DNA of 64,000 nucleotides, taken from the NCBI GenBank assembly GCA_016712285.1, contig JADJRK010000001.1, positions 3,100,001 through 3,164,000 on the forward strand, given 5' to 3'. This stretch comes from Planctomycetota bacterium (GTDB lineage: Bacteria > Planctomycetota > UBA8742 > UBA2392). The notes under the pieces were generated by a model. That model did no database searches, had not been told where the DNA came from, and worked only from the letters and a program-made list of their open reading frames with translations. Positions 34,005-43,643 of the stretch are shown in pieces; within the stretch, counting starts at the first letter, position 1, and each line of letters opens with the position of its first letter. A program made the translations under genes and the position numbers.

Positions 34005-36197
34005 TCACGCATGCTGGATGGCGTCGAGCCGGGCAAACCACTCGCCGTGCCAGGGCTCGTAGTTTCGCCAGCGCTCGACGCTGCGCTTGTACAGCGGCTC
34101 TCGCACCTGGGTGACGCTGGCGGTGCGCACCGTGCGCTCGGTCTTGTGGAACTGCAGGCAGCGGTCATCCCACTCGACATTCACAAACTCAAGCAGCTTG
34201 CGGGCGTGGGGCTCAAGGTCGTCCACCATGTCTTCGTAGCGCACCTCGTGAAAGCGGCCCGGCAGCACGTTGCGCCAGTGCTGCATCACGCGCCAGTAGT
34301 TGCCGAAGTGGCTTGTGATGTTCGCCTGCACGTTGGCCCAGCGAATCTGGCCGAAGTGCGTGTTCCAGCAGCTTGTCGCCACGTCGCGCAGGTCGCGGCG
34401 CAGGTGAATGATCTTGGCGTTGGGAAACAGCGTCAGGATCAGCCCGATGTGCAGGTAGTTCTCGGGCATCTTGTCACTGATGCGGTCTGCCTTCGCGTCA
34501 TAGTCGCGCAGCCGCTTCAGGTGCCCCTCGGCCACGGTCTGCACGTGGTCGCGGGTCAGCGCCGTCACCGCTTCCCAGCGGTTGGATGCGCCGGTGACTG
34601 CGGGCAGTGACTCAAACGAGTCGCGGGCAAGCCGCAGCTCGTCGGCGCCGAACACCCGGGGGTGGCTTGCCAGCACCTGCTCAACCAGCGTCGTGCCCGA
34701 GCGCGGCAGCCCGAGGATGAACACCGGGACTTCGCTGTTGTTGCCCCAGCCCGCGGTGCGTTCAAAGTGCCGGGCGTCGAAAACGCGCATCATTTCAGTC
34801 ACGTACATCGTGTGTTCGTCGGCACTGTAGGCCAGGCCGCGGCGCTGCCAGCTTTGCTGCTGCAACTCGTTGGCCTGCGCAAGTTGCGGCGCGGCTGTCG
34901 CGTAGTCCTTGGTCGCGTCGGCGTAAACGCCCATGGCAAAGTGCAGGCTCTGCATGCCGTTGCTGCGCTTTGAGGTCGGCGCCTGCAACGCGGCACGCAG
35001 GCCCGACAGGTCCGCCGCCGGCAGTTTGGCCTTGAGCAAACCGGCCAGCGACTCCCACGCGCCGGCGCAGGCTGGGTCAAGTTGCAGCGCGCGGCGCAGG
35101 CTTTTTTCGGCGTCTTCGAAACGGCCGAGATGGTTCAGCACGCCGCTGCGCCCGACGTGCAGGGCGGGCAGGCGCGGGTTCGCCAGCTCGGCACGGTCGT
35201 AATGCGCCAACGCCGGGGCGGTGTCGCCCTTGCGCTGCGCGACGGCGCCAAGACCGATGTGGGCCTCGGCACAGCCGGGATCCATCTTCGCCGCTTGCTG
35301 ATACAGCCGCTCGGCCTCAGTCATGCGGTCAAGCTCGGCCAGTACGCTGGCGTAGTTGCACACGGTCTTGGCTGCGCGCGGGTCGAGCTTGAGAGATTGC
35401 TCGTACCAGCGCATCGCCTCGGCGTAGTTGCCGCGCTCCTGGTTCAACTGGCCGATGTTGTTGTGCGTGATTGCGAGTTGCGGGTTCTGCTTCAATGCCT
35501 CGTTGTATTCGGCTTCGGCTTCGTCAAGGCGGCCGGCTTCGCGCAGGGCGTTGCCGTAGTTGTTGCGGGCGGCGGACAGCCGCGGGTTGAGCTTGACGGC
35601 ATTGGCGAGTCGTTGCAGCGCCTCTTCGGTGTCGCCGTCTTCGACCAGCATTTGCCCAAGGTTGCTGAGAAACTCGGCGTTGTTGGGTTCAAGCTGACAG
35701 GCCTTGCGCGCGGCGGCCAGGGACTCGTCTACGCGCTTGAGCATGCGCAGCACGTTGCCGAGGTTGTTCCAGGCCAGCGCATTGGCCGGCTGGGCGTCGA
35801 GCACGCGGCGCAGTTCTTTCTCGGCGTCGGGCAGGTTGCCCTGGGACGCGAGCGCGAGCGCCAGGTTGACGCGGCAGGCGTGATAGCCGGCGTCGAGATT
35901 CAGGGCCGCGCGACAGTGGGCGACGGCGTCGTTCAGCTTTCCCGCGCTGCGGTACGCTTCCGCGAGGTTCGAGTGCATGGCGGGCACATCGGGGCGGGTC
36001 TGGACGGCGCGTGTGATCAGGTTGATGGCGCCTTGCGCGTCGCCTTTTTGCAGGGCAATCACGCCGGTCAGGTGCAGCGCGTCCACGAACTCGGGCGCAT
36101 CCATGGGGACGGTGGCGTAGGCCTTCTCGGCTTCGGGCAGGCGCCCGGCGCGGTGCAGGCCCATGGCCTGTTGCAGAATTTCAGCGGGTGTGGGCAT
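34005..36197 (-). CDS. TPR-sulfotransferase fusion protein
   Basis: The protein has 730 residues. Residues 1 to about 430 are about 11 TPR units (such as AWNNLGNVLRMLKRVDESLAAARKA). The C-terminal 260 residues form a sulfotransferase domain with the PAPS-binding loop VFILGLPRSGTTLVEQVLASHP (about 488-509) and the later KIIHLRRDLRDVATSCW motif that binds the 3'-phosphate. It resembles tyrosylprotein-sulfotransferase-like enzymes that transfer sulfate from PAPS; the TPR part probably selects the protein or glycan acceptor. No signal peptide is seen. No PAPS synthesis gene is in the window. It starts just beyond the terminator of the beta-helix gene. Confidence 0.9.
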   Translation of the reverse strand: MPTPAEILQQAMGLHRAGRLPEAEKAYATVPMDAPEFVDALHLTGVIALQKGDAQGAINLITRAVQTRPDVPAMHSNLAEAYRSAGKLNDAVAHCRAALNLDAGYHACRVNLALALASQGNLPDAEKELRRVLDAQPANALAWNNLGNVLRMLKRVDESLAAARKACQLEPNNAEFLSNLGQMLVEDGDTEEALQRLANAVKLNPRLSAARNNYGNALREAGRLDEAEAEYNEALKQNPQLAITHNNIGQLNQERGNYAEAMRWYEQSLKLDPRAAKTVCNYASVLAELDRMTEAERLYQQAAKMDPGCAEAHIGLGAVAQRKGDTAPALAHYDRAELANPRLPALHVGRSGVLNHLGRFEDAEKSLRRALQLDPACAGAWESLAGLLKAKLPAADLSGLRAALQAPTSKRSNGMQSLHFAMGVYADATKDYATAAPQLAQANELQQQSWQRRGLAYSADEHTMYVTEMMRVFDARHFERTAGWGNNSEVPVFILGLPRSGTTLVEQVLASHPRVFGADELRLARDSFESLPAVTGASNRWEAVTALTRDHVQTVAEGHLKRLRDYDAKADRISDKMPENYLHIGLILTLFPNAKIIHLRRDLRDVATSCWNTHFGQIRWANVQANITSHFGNYWRVMQHWRNVLPGRFHEVRYEDMVDDLEPHARKLLEFVNVEWDDRCLQFHKTERTVRTASVTQVREPLYKRSVERWRNYEPWHGEWFARLDAIQHA

Positions 36198-36220
36198 GGA
36201 ACTGTGATAGGAAAAGAAAA

Positions 36221-36242
36221 GGGGCGCCGCAACCGGCGCCCC
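36221..36242 (-). terminator. Rho-independent terminator after the 36258-39716 gene
   Basis: On the minus strand a perfect 9-bp stem GGGGCGCCG/CGGCGCCCC with a 4-base loop is followed directly by TTTTCTTTTCC. It lies 16 bases after the stop codon and separates this gene from the TPR-sulfotransferase. Confidence 0.9.
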
Positions 36243-36257
36243 CCGAATCTATGGCGT

Positions 36258-39200
36258 CTACGATGACTTGCGTCGGCGACGCAGCAATGCCAGCGCGCCC
36301 GCGAACATCGCGCCGACCAGTGCCAGCGGGCCGCGATTGCTGCTGCTCGCGCAACCACCGCCGCCACCGCCTCCACCATCGCCGCCGCCGCCACCGCTGA
36401 CGGGCGGTACCTGGGTGATGGTCGGGACGTCCGTGGGCAACGACTCGCTTACGCCGTCAAAGGCTGCGGCGAGGAAGTTGTTGTCGGAGTTTGCGGTCAG
36501 TGGTGTCGGCACCGTGAACGCTGTCGCGCCCCCCGAGAGCTGCACAAAGGCAACCTGCGAGTCGCCGAGGTTGACAAAGCCATCGTTGTTCAGGTCCGAG
36601 TAGATGCGAACCATCGCGTCGGCTTGCGCGGTGCCCGAGATATTGAAGACACCGCTTGAGGTCGAGACCGAGGTGGCCGGCGTGGAAACCACCGGCGAGG
36701 CCACCGCGGGCGCGGTCGTCTCAGTGATGGTGGGGACATCCTGTGGTGCCGACTCGTTACCCGCGGCGTCCGTCGCCGTGACTAGGAAGTTGTTGGTGGT
36801 GCTTTGCGTGATCGGCGCACTGATATTGAACCCTGTTGCGCCGCCTGTCAGTTGCTCGAAACCAACGACCGAGTCGCCGGTGTCTATCAAGCCGTTGTTG
36901 TTGAAGTCGCTGTAGACCTGCACCAGGCTGTCAGCTTCCGCGGTGCCGATGATGTTGAAGCTGGTGCCGGTGACGCCGACCGCTGTCGCCGGCGTGGTCA
37001 CCACAGGCGTGGCCGGGGCGGTGCCGTCCTGGGTCACGGTCGGCACATCCGTTGCAGCCGACTCGCCGCTGCCGTCGTCGGCTGTGACCAGGAAGTTGTT
37101 GGCGGTGTCGGCGGTCAGTGGCACCGCGATGGCGTAGCTGGTGGACCCGCCCATGAGCTGCATCGAGCCCTCGACCGAGTCGCCCGTGGGGTCACCATCG
37201 TTGTTCGTGTCGCGATAGACGCGAACCAACGAGTTGGCCGGCGCCGTACCCTGGATCACGATGCTTGTGGCGTTGGTCAGCACGGCTGACGTCGGGCTGG
37301 TGACCGTCGGTGGCGTCAAGCCGGAGCCGGTCTGGTACTCCAGCGCCCCGATGTCTGTGCCATTGCCGTCGTCGCGCAGGTAGCCCGAGCCGCGCTGGTC
37401 GGTGGTCAGGCTATTGGCGAGGCCGGCGTTGCGCGCGGGGCTGGCTGCAGCGATCGCCCGGGATTGCGTGGGTCCGCCGTTCTGTCCAAGCGGCGATAGC
37501 TGCGGGTCCTGGCCGGTGATGTTGTTGGTGCCGGTCAGTGTCGCGCCTGCGGTGTCTTCGACCAGGCAGTTGGTGCCCGTGACTGCGCCTGAGACGTCGT
37601 TGGCCTGCGTGGCTGTGTTGTCTGCAACGATCGTGCTCGACGCGGTCAATGTGCCGCCGGCGCGGACCAACCCGCCGCCCGATGCCGTGAGAACGCCGCC
37701 CGGGATCCCCGCAGGGCCGCTGGAGGCGCCGTTGCCGCCGGTGCCGGCTGTACCGCCCGAGGCGTTGTTGCCGGCGGAGTTGCCGGCCACGGTGGCGTTG
37801 TCCACCTGCGTTGTGCCGTTCAGGTTGTAAACGCCGCCGCCGGATGCGACGCCGGTGTTGCCGCCGTTGCCGCCATCACCACCGTTGCCGCCGCCGGTTG
37901 CCCAGCCGCCGTTGCCGCCGTCGCCGCCGCTGCCGGGCAGCACGTTGTTGTCCGCGATAGTGGAGTTGACAACTACCAGCGTCTGCGTGCCGCCGGAGCG
38001 GAACAGCCCGCCGCCTACGCCGTCGCCGCCCGCGCCGCCTGCGCCCGCGTGGCCACCGCGACCGCCGCTGGTGCCGTCGCCGCCGTCGCCGCCGGTGGCG
38101 CCGCCGCCGCCCTGGCACAGGTTGCCCGAGATGTTGGAGCGCTCAACGCGCACCACGACGCCGCCCTGCGTAACGTACACTCCGCCGCCGCGTGCCGCGC
38201 CGCCATCGCCCGAATCTCCGGCGTCGCCGCCCCGGTTCTGCCAGCCGGTGCCGCCGTCGCCGCCGTTGTTGAGGCCGGGGTCAATCGCCCAGCCGCCGTT
38301 GCATTCGTTGGCTGCAATTTCGCACTCGGTCAGGGTCGTGTCGCCCAGGCGCGCGTAGACTGCGCCGCCCTCGGCTGCGCCGCCATCACCCCCGTCTCCA
38401 CCGTCGCCGCCGGAGTTCGAGTAGGAGCTGCCGGCGCCTCCCGCGCCGCTGTTGCCGCCGTCGGCCACGTTCTGTGTCATTTCGGCCTGGCTGACGACCA
38501 CGGTGCCGCTGTCGACGTAGATCGCGCCGCCCTGTGCCGCCCCGCCGGCGCCGCCCGCGCCGCCCGGGTGCGCGCCGCCCGCCGGCCCGGATGTGCCCGA
38601 GCCGGCTGTGCCGGCCCAGCCACCCTGGACGTTGTTGGTCGCAAAGGCGCATCCGTTCTGGATGTTCACGGTGCCGCCGGCGACGAAGATCGCGCCGCCC
38701 TGGCCGGCCCCGCCGTCGCCGCCGTTGCCGCCCGCCAGCTGTCCCGAGCTTGAGCCGCTGGCGCCGTAGCCGCCCCAGCCGCCCCAGGCGCGGTTGCCGC
38801 TGAAGTCTGAGTTGTTGATCGTGACGGTGCCCGCGGCGACGAACAGTGCGCCGCCCGCGCCAACTGCGCCGTCTCCACCATTGCCGCCCGCACTGCCGGT
38901 GCCGCCGGTACCGCCGTAGGCGTAGTTTTCGCCGAAGTCTGAGTCGGTGACCTGCAACGTCCCGCCGGCGAGATAGATCGCGCCGCCCTCGCCGATTCCG
39001 CCGCCGCCGCCGTTCAGCGGTCCCGCCGAGTCGCCGGATGCGCCCGTGCCGCCCCAGACGCGGTTGTTGGTGACAATGCAGGCGTTTACAGTGAGATTGC
39101 CGCCCGCGCTGTAGATTGCGCCGCCGCGCGCTTCTTCGCCCGGCGTGCCCGGCAGCGCGCCGGACGTGCCCCATGCCGCGCAGCCGTCAATGATCAGGTT

Positions 39201-39716
39201 GTTCAGCGACAGGTTGGTGTTCGTTGCGCCGGTTGTGGTCTTCTTGTTCAGGATTGCGCCGCCGCGGGCTTCATTGAGTGGGGCGTTGGTTGAGCCGTCG
39301 TCGTCGACATCGCAGTTGCGAATCGTCAGGTCCTCGATCGTGATCGTGATCGCGGCACCGCTGACAATGTGGATCGCGCGGTCGTCAGTGGCTTCAAGGA
39401 AAGTGGTAGCCCGGCCAGCACCCTTGATCGTCAGGTTGCCCGCGCTTTTGGTGATGTCGAGGTCGCCGGACACGTTTGAGTTATCGTGCTTGGCGCCGGT
39501 CAGCGAGTACGTGCCGGCGGCCAGGATGATCGTGTCGTTCGAGGTCGAGTTGTTCACGGCGGTAATCGCTGTGCGCAGCCCGGCAGCCGTCGAGACGTTG
39601 TGCGTCACCTGGGCCGACACGCCCTGGCTTGCGGCGGCTGCCAGCCAGAACGGCGCCGATGCCAGCAGGGCGCGTTTGAGGTCAAGATTGCGATAGAAGG
39701 AAGGGCGACGTGCCAT
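36258..39716 (-). CDS. Secreted beta-helix protein with three Ca-loop Ig-like domains and Cys C-terminal tag (paralog 1)
   Basis: The protein has 1152 residues. A signal peptide (about 1-36) precedes a right-handed parallel beta-helix (about 40-800) with repeated GGAIY-- and NSTIA-N turns and long Gly/Asp runs (GGDGGDGGAAEGG), ending in DIGALEYQTGSG, the choice-of-anchor Q junction. Three Ig-like modules of about 105 residues follow, each with an EF-hand-like loop (YSDFNNNGLIDTGD, YSDLNNDGFVNLGD). The tail is Gly8-CASSS, a hydrophobic helix and RRRRKSS. It resembles autotransporter or Pmp-like adhesins in fold but has no beta-barrel. Paralogs are at 47758 and 51517. Surface display is inferred. 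Confidence 0.85.
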   Translation of the reverse strand: MARRPSFYRNLDLKRALLASAPFWLAAAASQGVSAQVTHNVSTAAGLRTAITAVNNSTSNDTIILAAGTYSLTGAKHDNSNVSGDLDITKSAGNLTIKGAGRATTFLEATDDRAIHIVSGAAITITIEDLTIRNCDVDDDGSTNAPLNEARGGAILNKKTTTGATNTNLSLNNLIIDGCAAWGTSGALPGTPGEEARGGAIYSAGGNLTVNACIVTNNRVWGGTGASGDSAGPLNGGGGGIGEGGAIYLAGGTLQVTDSDFGENYAYGGTGGTGSAGGNGGDGAVGAGGALFVAAGTVTINNSDFSGNRAWGGWGGYGASGSSSGQLAGGNGGDGGAGQGGAIFVAGGTVNIQNGCAFATNNVQGGWAGTAGSGTSGPAGGAHPGGAGGAGGAAQGGAIYVDSGTVVVSQAEMTQNVADGGNSGAGGAGSSYSNSGGDGGDGGDGGAAEGGAVYARLGDTTLTECEIAANECNGGWAIDPGLNNGGDGGTGWQNRGGDAGDSGDGGAARGGGVYVTQGGVVVRVERSNISGNLCQGGGGATGGDGGDGTSGGRGGHAGAGGAGGDGVGGGLFRSGGTQTLVVVNSTIADNNVLPGSGGDGGNGGWATGGGNGGDGGNGGNTGVASGGGVYNLNGTTQVDNATVAGNSAGNNASGGTAGTGGNGASSGPAGIPGGVLTASGGGLVRAGGTLTASSTIVADNTATQANDVSGAVTGTNCLVEDTAGATLTGTNNITGQDPQLSPLGQNGGPTQSRAIAAASPARNAGLANSLTTDQRGSGYLRDDGNGTDIGALEYQTGSGLTPPTVTSPTSAVLTNATSIVIQGTAPANSLVRVYRDTNNDGDPTGDSVEGSMQLMGGSTSYAIAVPLTADTANNFLVTADDGSGESAATDVPTVTQDGTAPATPVVTTPATAVGVTGTSFNIIGTAEADSLVQVYSDFNNNGLIDTGDSVVGFEQLTGGATGFNISAPITQSTTNNFLVTATDAAGNESAPQDVPTITETTAPAVASPVVSTPATSVSTSSGVFNISGTAQADAMVRIYSDLNNDGFVNLGDSQVAFVQLSGGATAFTVPTPLTANSDNNFLAAAFDGVSESLPTDVPTITQVPPVSGGGGGDGGGGGGGGCASSSNRGPLALVGAMFAGALALLRRRRKSS

Positions 39717-39869
39717 GTTCCACCTTTGTTCTGGGCGAGCGTGCGGCGCCTCCCCCGGGCGCGTAGCGTTCGCTTTGATTTGTGATAGGTGTTGGAGTGT
39801 AACTATTTAGCAATTGACAAAGTCTAAGATTGCAAAGTAGTGTTACCGAACGGAATCTCTTTGTGAGTG

Positions 39870-39889
39870 CTGCTACAGATCGGTAGCAG
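39870..39889. promoter_or_regulatory. Palindrome upstream of HTH regulator 2, possible operator
   Basis: CTGCTAC-AGATCG-GTAGCAG is a perfect 7-bp inverted repeat with a 6-base centre, 27 bases before the start codon of the CI-type regulator. Size and symmetry fit a dimeric CI-type operator. A TTGACA at 39814-39819 lies upstream, but no good -10 follows it. Confidence 0.5.
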
Positions 39890-39916
39890 TTTAGATTTCA
39901 AGGGTTCGGGCCATTC

Positions 39917-41440
39917 ATGACTACCGACACTACCCCGCCGGACGACGTCGACAGCGGAATCCGCGCCCGAATGCAGGAGATCTGCGACCGGCACACACAA
40001 GCCGAAGTTGCCCGTGTCTGCGGCATCTCTCGCGCCAACGTCAGTCGCTATCTATCGGGCAATCGCATCCCGGCCTCGGTGTGCGGTGCGCTGGTCAAGG
40101 GTTTGGGCGTGAACCCGTCGTGGCTGCTGACGGGAGAGGGCTCGCCATTTCTGGCCGACATTCATGCGGGCCACGGCCAGATGGCCACCGACCTGCTGGA
40201 GGTCGTGGACGCCATGAACGCCGTGGCAAAGATGCGCCTGGGAGCATTGGCCGGCAAGCAGCACCTCAAGGCCCTGCGCGAGCTGGACGACGCCCTGCGC
40301 ACCTACGAAACCCTGCGCGAGCGCCTGAATGTCCACAGCCGCCCGATCCTGAAGCAACTGCTCGACGACTGGGACAAGGCCTTCCAGGTGCAGCGCCCCG
40401 AGCGCTCGCGCCAGCTTCGGCGTGCAGCCGACCAGGTCATGCGCCTGTGCGACGACGACGAGCTTGAGCTGCGCCTGATGCAGACCCGCGCCATGGACGA
40501 CATGCTGCACCAGGAAAAGGAAAGCTCGCTGGCCAACCAGCGGCGGGCCGCACTGGGCAGAATCGTCAACACCGGCAACTGGAGCGATGAAGCCCTGCTG
40601 GCGGTGCAACGCGTGATTTTTCTGCTTGAGGGCATCGGTCGGCTGGAAGAGTCCACGGCGCTGTGCCGCGCGGTGCAGATCCTGGCGCAGTTCTACGGTG
40701 GCTCGAAGTCGCTGATCGCGCGGCTTGACGCCCAGATCGGTGACGTGATGACCGAAACCGGGCGCATCATCGAAGGGCTGCCGCTGTTGCAGCGGGCGAT
40801 TTCAACGATCCAGGATTCGTCGCGCCCGACGTGGCAGGCACTGTGGGCCTACGCGCAGTACATGGCCGGCACGGTCGAGTTTGAACAGATCGCGATTGAA
40901 CCCGAGGGGCCGGGCAACCAGATGCTGGGCGAGATCCTGTCGCGCATCTGCACCTGGACCGAGAACCCCAAACACATTGAGCGCGCGCAGCACATCTACG
41001 ACATCCTGCGCGGTGAATCGACGAACGAGCCCGTCGCCGAGGCCATCGTCTGCCGCTGGATTGTCCGCGCCGCGCAAGCCCCGACGGCCGAGACGCTCGC
41101 GGGCGCGTTGGCCGAGCTTGAGCCCCAGACCCGAGAAGTCGAGCGCCATCCCCACAAGCTTGTGCAGCTGCGTGCGCATGAGGCGCAGCTTGCGCAACTC
41201 TGCGGGCAGCCCGACACGGCCCGCGAGGCCTTGGACGTCGCGGCTGACCTGCTGCATTCGCTGCCGGAGGGTGTCGCGCCTTACATGATCGGGCCGTCGG
41301 TGTTGTACCGGCTGGCGTTGCGGCTTCACGAGAACGCGACCACGCCGCGCCATCGCCGGCTGTATGCCGAGGCCCGGGCCTGGTTTGTGAAGCACTATGA
41401 CAGTGGCTACGGGCGCTTTCGTGACCTGGCATCCGACTGA
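39917..41440 (+). CDS. Phage-CI-type HTH regulator with long helical C-terminal region (paralog of 241-1704)
   Basis: The protein has 507 residues. The helix-turn-helix (about 18-60) reads TQAEVARVCGISRANVSRYLSG and is followed by NPSWLLTGEGSPF, a phage CI-like signature. About 430 residues of helical hairpins follow. It aligns with the gene at 241 across the whole length (LLEVVDAMNAVAKMRLGAL, LRERLNVHSRPILKQLL, VMRLCDDDELELR), so the two are paralogs of one unnamed family. A palindrome at 39870-39889 may be its operator. It is divergent from the first beta-helix gene, which it might control. The ligand is unknown; there is no peptidase-like cleavage domain as in LexA/CI. Confidence 0.82.
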   Translation: MTTDTTPPDDVDSGIRARMQEICDRHTQAEVARVCGISRANVSRYLSGNRIPASVCGALVKGLGVNPSWLLTGEGSPFLADIHAGHGQMATDLLEVVDAMNAVAKMRLGALAGKQHLKALRELDDALRTYETLRERLNVHSRPILKQLLDDWDKAFQVQRPERSRQLRRAADQVMRLCDDDELELRLMQTRAMDDMLHQEKESSLANQRRAALGRIVNTGNWSDEALLAVQRVIFLLEGIGRLEESTALCRAVQILAQFYGGSKSLIARLDAQIGDVMTETGRIIEGLPLLQRAISTIQDSSRPTWQALWAYAQYMAGTVEFEQIAIEPEGPGNQMLGEILSRICTWTENPKHIERAQHIYDILRGESTNEPVAEAIVCRWIVRAAQAPTAETLAGALAELEPQTREVERHPHKLVQLRAHEAQLAQLCGQPDTAREALDVAADLLHSLPEGVAPYMIGPSVLYRLALRLHENATTPRHRRLYAEARAWFVKHYDSGYGRFRDLASD

Positions 41441-41529
41441 TGAGGGGCAAGGAAGTCGAGCGGCCACGTGGCGGGCGTCAGTGTGACATGCTCCGCGCGT
41501 GGTTCGGTAGGTTCCGTGGCACCTGAGGC

Positions 41530-42438
41530 TTACTTTGCCGCGAAGACGATGTTTCGCGCGGCGTCACAGATGGCGCTCACGGCGGGGTGCCTGATTTTGC
41601 GTTCTCCGGAAATCGCGTAGAACTGCCGGCGCACTTCGCTGGATCTGCCTACGACTGCTACCGCGTACTGGCGCTTGACTTCCGCTTCGATCACTTTTGG
41701 CGCTGTGAACACTCCCTTGCCGGCCATGCCGAGGTCCTGAAGCAACGAGCCCTCATCGCACTCGGCGACAATTCTCGGCCTGAGGCCATTGGCGCTGAAC
41801 CATTCGTCCAGCGCGCGCCGCACCGCCGACCGCGCCCCAGGCATGAGAACCGGGGCACGATCCAGCGACTGCGGGAACCCCCGGCGCAACTTGTTGGCAA
41901 TCGCGGGCACGGCAAAGAACGTCGTGTCGCACTCTCCCAGCAGGTGGCTGAAGGCACGTACCGCTATGCCGGCGGGGGCCGGGCCGTCCGAGATCACGAC
42001 GTCAATGCGGTGCAGAGCAAGATCGGCCAGGAACTCGTCGACCGAACTGTCGGCGCGGACGATCATCTGGATGTCGTGACCCAGCGAAAAGGCGGGCTCG
42101 AGGAACAGTCTCACCAGCGAGGCAGGCAACACCTCGGCTACGCCCACCAGCAGCCGCAGCGCCTTGCTGCTAGCGTGTCCCTGGATGGTGTCCACGAAGT
42201 CTCGCCCGAGACTGAAGATCTCTTCGGCGTAGCGAAACGCCACCTGGCCGGACTCGGTCAGTTCAAGGCGGCGGCCGCGCCGCTGGAACAGCTTTGTGCC
42301 CAGGGACCGTTCAAGGCGATGAATCTGGCCGCTGATCGTGGGGTGTGCCAGCTTGAGTACTTCGCCAGCCTTGACGATCGTGCCTTCTTTGGCAACGACC
42401 CAGAAGTACAGAAAGTGATGGTAGTTGAGCCACTCCAT
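41530..42438 (-). CDS. nhaR: LysR-family regulator, NhaR type
   Basis: The protein has 302 residues. The N-terminal winged helix MEWLNYHHFLYFWVVAKEG and ISGQIHRLERSLGTKLFQRRGRRLELTESG matches the NhaR branch of LysR regulators (NYHHLYYFW, TITGQIKALE). The C-terminal 210 residues form the effector-binding domain. In Escherichia coli NhaR senses sodium and activates nhaA and adhesin genes; no antiporter gene is visible here, so the target is open. The start was placed at the ATG (42436-42438) where the family begins; the long frame to 43161 is antisense to hpf. It is divergent from hpf over 139 bases. Confidence 0.85.
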   Translation of the reverse strand: MEWLNYHHFLYFWVVAKEGTIVKAGEVLKLAHPTISGQIHRLERSLGTKLFQRRGRRLELTESGQVAFRYAEEIFSLGRDFVDTIQGHASSKALRLLVGVAEVLPASLVRLFLEPAFSLGHDIQMIVRADSSVDEFLADLALHRIDVVISDGPAPAGIAVRAFSHLLGECDTTFFAVPAIANKLRRGFPQSLDRAPVLMPGARSAVRRALDEWFSANGLRPRIVAECDEGSLLQDLGMAGKGVFTAPKVIEAEVKRQYAVAVVGRSSEVRRQFYAISGERKIRHPAVSAICDAARNIVFAAK

Positions 42439-42577
42439 GGCAACGCAGACGATACAACGCTTTTTACGACAATGATTGCTGAATCTTCCTAATAGTTGAA
42501 TTGAACTACCAGCCGTACAACAGAACCGGAGTGCAACCGTGCAAAGCCCGCCAGTTCCGCGAAATCCCAAGGCCACC

Positions 42578-42895
42578 ATGCAAATCAAGATTGCAAACCA
42601 CGTCATCAAGATCACCCCGAGGCTCAAAGACCGCATTGAGCAGCGCCTGGGGCTGGCTTTGGGCCGGTACGCCGACCGCATCGGCAGCGTCGGCGTCAAG
42701 TTCGTCGTGGTGAAGCGCAAGGGCAAGCCGCCGGTGACCAGCTGCCAGGTCGACGTGGTCCTGTGCAAGCGAGTCACTGCGCAGGTGGCCGACGCTGACC
42801 TGTTTGCGTCCGTGGACCGCGCCGTGGACAACGCCACCCGTCGGGTCGCCATGGCGATCGAGCTGGAGGATGCCGCCGGAACGCAGGCCTCGTAA
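42578..42895 (+). CDS. hpf: Ribosome hibernation promoting factor / RaiA-type protein (short form)
   Basis: The 105-residue protein has the single RaiA/HPF domain: MQIKIANHVIKITPRLKDRIEQRLG at the N-terminus and DLFASVDRAVDNATRRV near the end. Such proteins bind the 30S decoding site and form or stabilise inactive ribosomes in stationary phase. The long-form dimerisation domain is absent. The ATG at 42578 has AAGG 5-6 bases upstream; 13 further codons are possible from 42539. A strong terminator (42921-42950) follows, so it is monocistronic. Confidence 0.88.
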   Translation: MQIKIANHVIKITPRLKDRIEQRLGLALGRYADRIGSVGVKFVVVKRKGKPPVTSCQVDVVLCKRVTAQVADADLFASVDRAVDNATRRVAMAIELEDAAGTQAS

Positions 42896-42920
42896 CAGCA
42901 CGATCTTTCGCCGTCACAGG

Positions 42921-42950
42921 GCCGCGCAGGAGTCATTCTGCGCGGCTTTT
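42921..42950 (+). terminator. Rho-independent terminator after hpf
   Basis: GCCGCGCAG / CTGCGCGGC form a perfect 9-bp stem with an 8-base loop, followed by TTTTCATTTT. It lies 25 bases after the hpf stop. Confidence 0.93.
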
Positions 42951-43262
42951 CATTTTGGCGCCGGCCGGCGACCCGCCCCCGGCCGGCAGGTGTGCCATAC
43001 ACCGGGTTAAGCGAACGAATGTGCATGAACTTTCGAACAGCGCGCCCGCGGCCCGCCCGCCCTGCCGCCAACGCATTCCCGGCGCATCGGAGGTCAATCT
43101 TTGCGCCGTAGCGCCAGGCTATCCCGGTCATGCACCGCGCGGAATGGCTCCAGCGGGCCATCGGATCATATGTCGATATTTACGAAGTAATACGCTGCAA
43201 CTTTCTAATTATCGAACATAGCGGGCAAGCGTATACAAGGCGCAACGAAAAGGAGACCGAAT
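42951..43262. other. Intergenic stretch with a GC-rich palindrome
   Basis: About 310 bases carry no gene I can support. A perfect 9-bp repeat GCCGGCCGG / CCGGCCGGC with a 10-base centre lies at 42960-42987. The AT-richer part near 43160-43220 (ATATTTACGAAGTAATACG, CTAATTATCG) probably holds the promoter of the following cluster. Confidence 0.5.
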
Positions 43263-43643
43263 ATGAATCCCGCACCGTACTGCCCGACAGGAGAGAGCCA
43301 CGGATCCACCGACCGGAGAACCAGCATGAGCATCTGCATCGAACGAGCGAAGGAAGTCGCACGGGGAATCAGCTCAGGGGCGACCTGGGTGGATGCGCAA
43401 ATGGCTGATGAGATCGCGGCCCTGCTCAAGACCCTGGCCACCACTGTTGAAGCCCAGGCCGAAAACATCACCTGCGTCGAGTTTGCACTGAACTTCTACA
43501 GCGAGCCTGAACACTATCACGACCCGGTCGTGCCCACGGGCATCAACCTTGACGGCGGACTTCGGGCACGCACGGCACTCGGCCTTCTTCGGCGCGCGCG
43601 CAACCCGCGAACTGCCCGCCCACTCAAAGGAGACAAGTCATGA
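43263..43643 (+). CDS. Hypothetical small protein, first gene of the small-membrane-protein/ice-binding cluster
   Basis: The protein has 126 residues and belongs to no family I recognise. The middle is an amphipathic helix (ICIERAKEVARGISSGATW, MADEIAALLKTLATTVEAQAE); the C-terminus is Arg-rich. Two starts have good ribosome-binding sites: ATG 43263 (AAAAGGAGA, 7 bases) and ATG 43326 (GGAGA, 7 bases); the first is the stronger match. Its stop overlaps the start of the next gene (ATGA), which supports real translation and coupling. Function unknown. Confidence 0.55.
   Translation: MNPAPYCPTGESHGSTDRRTSMSICIERAKEVARGISSGATWVDAQMADEIAALLKTLATTVEAQAENITCVEFALNFYSEPEHYHDPVVPTGINLDGGLRARTALGLLRRARNPRTARPLKGDKS

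Noticed and set aside
36258..39716. Mycobacterial PE_PGRS protein
   Set aside because: The Gly-rich runs are similar, but there is no PE domain, and the signal peptide, beta-helix turns, Ig-like modules and C-terminal tag point to a different family.
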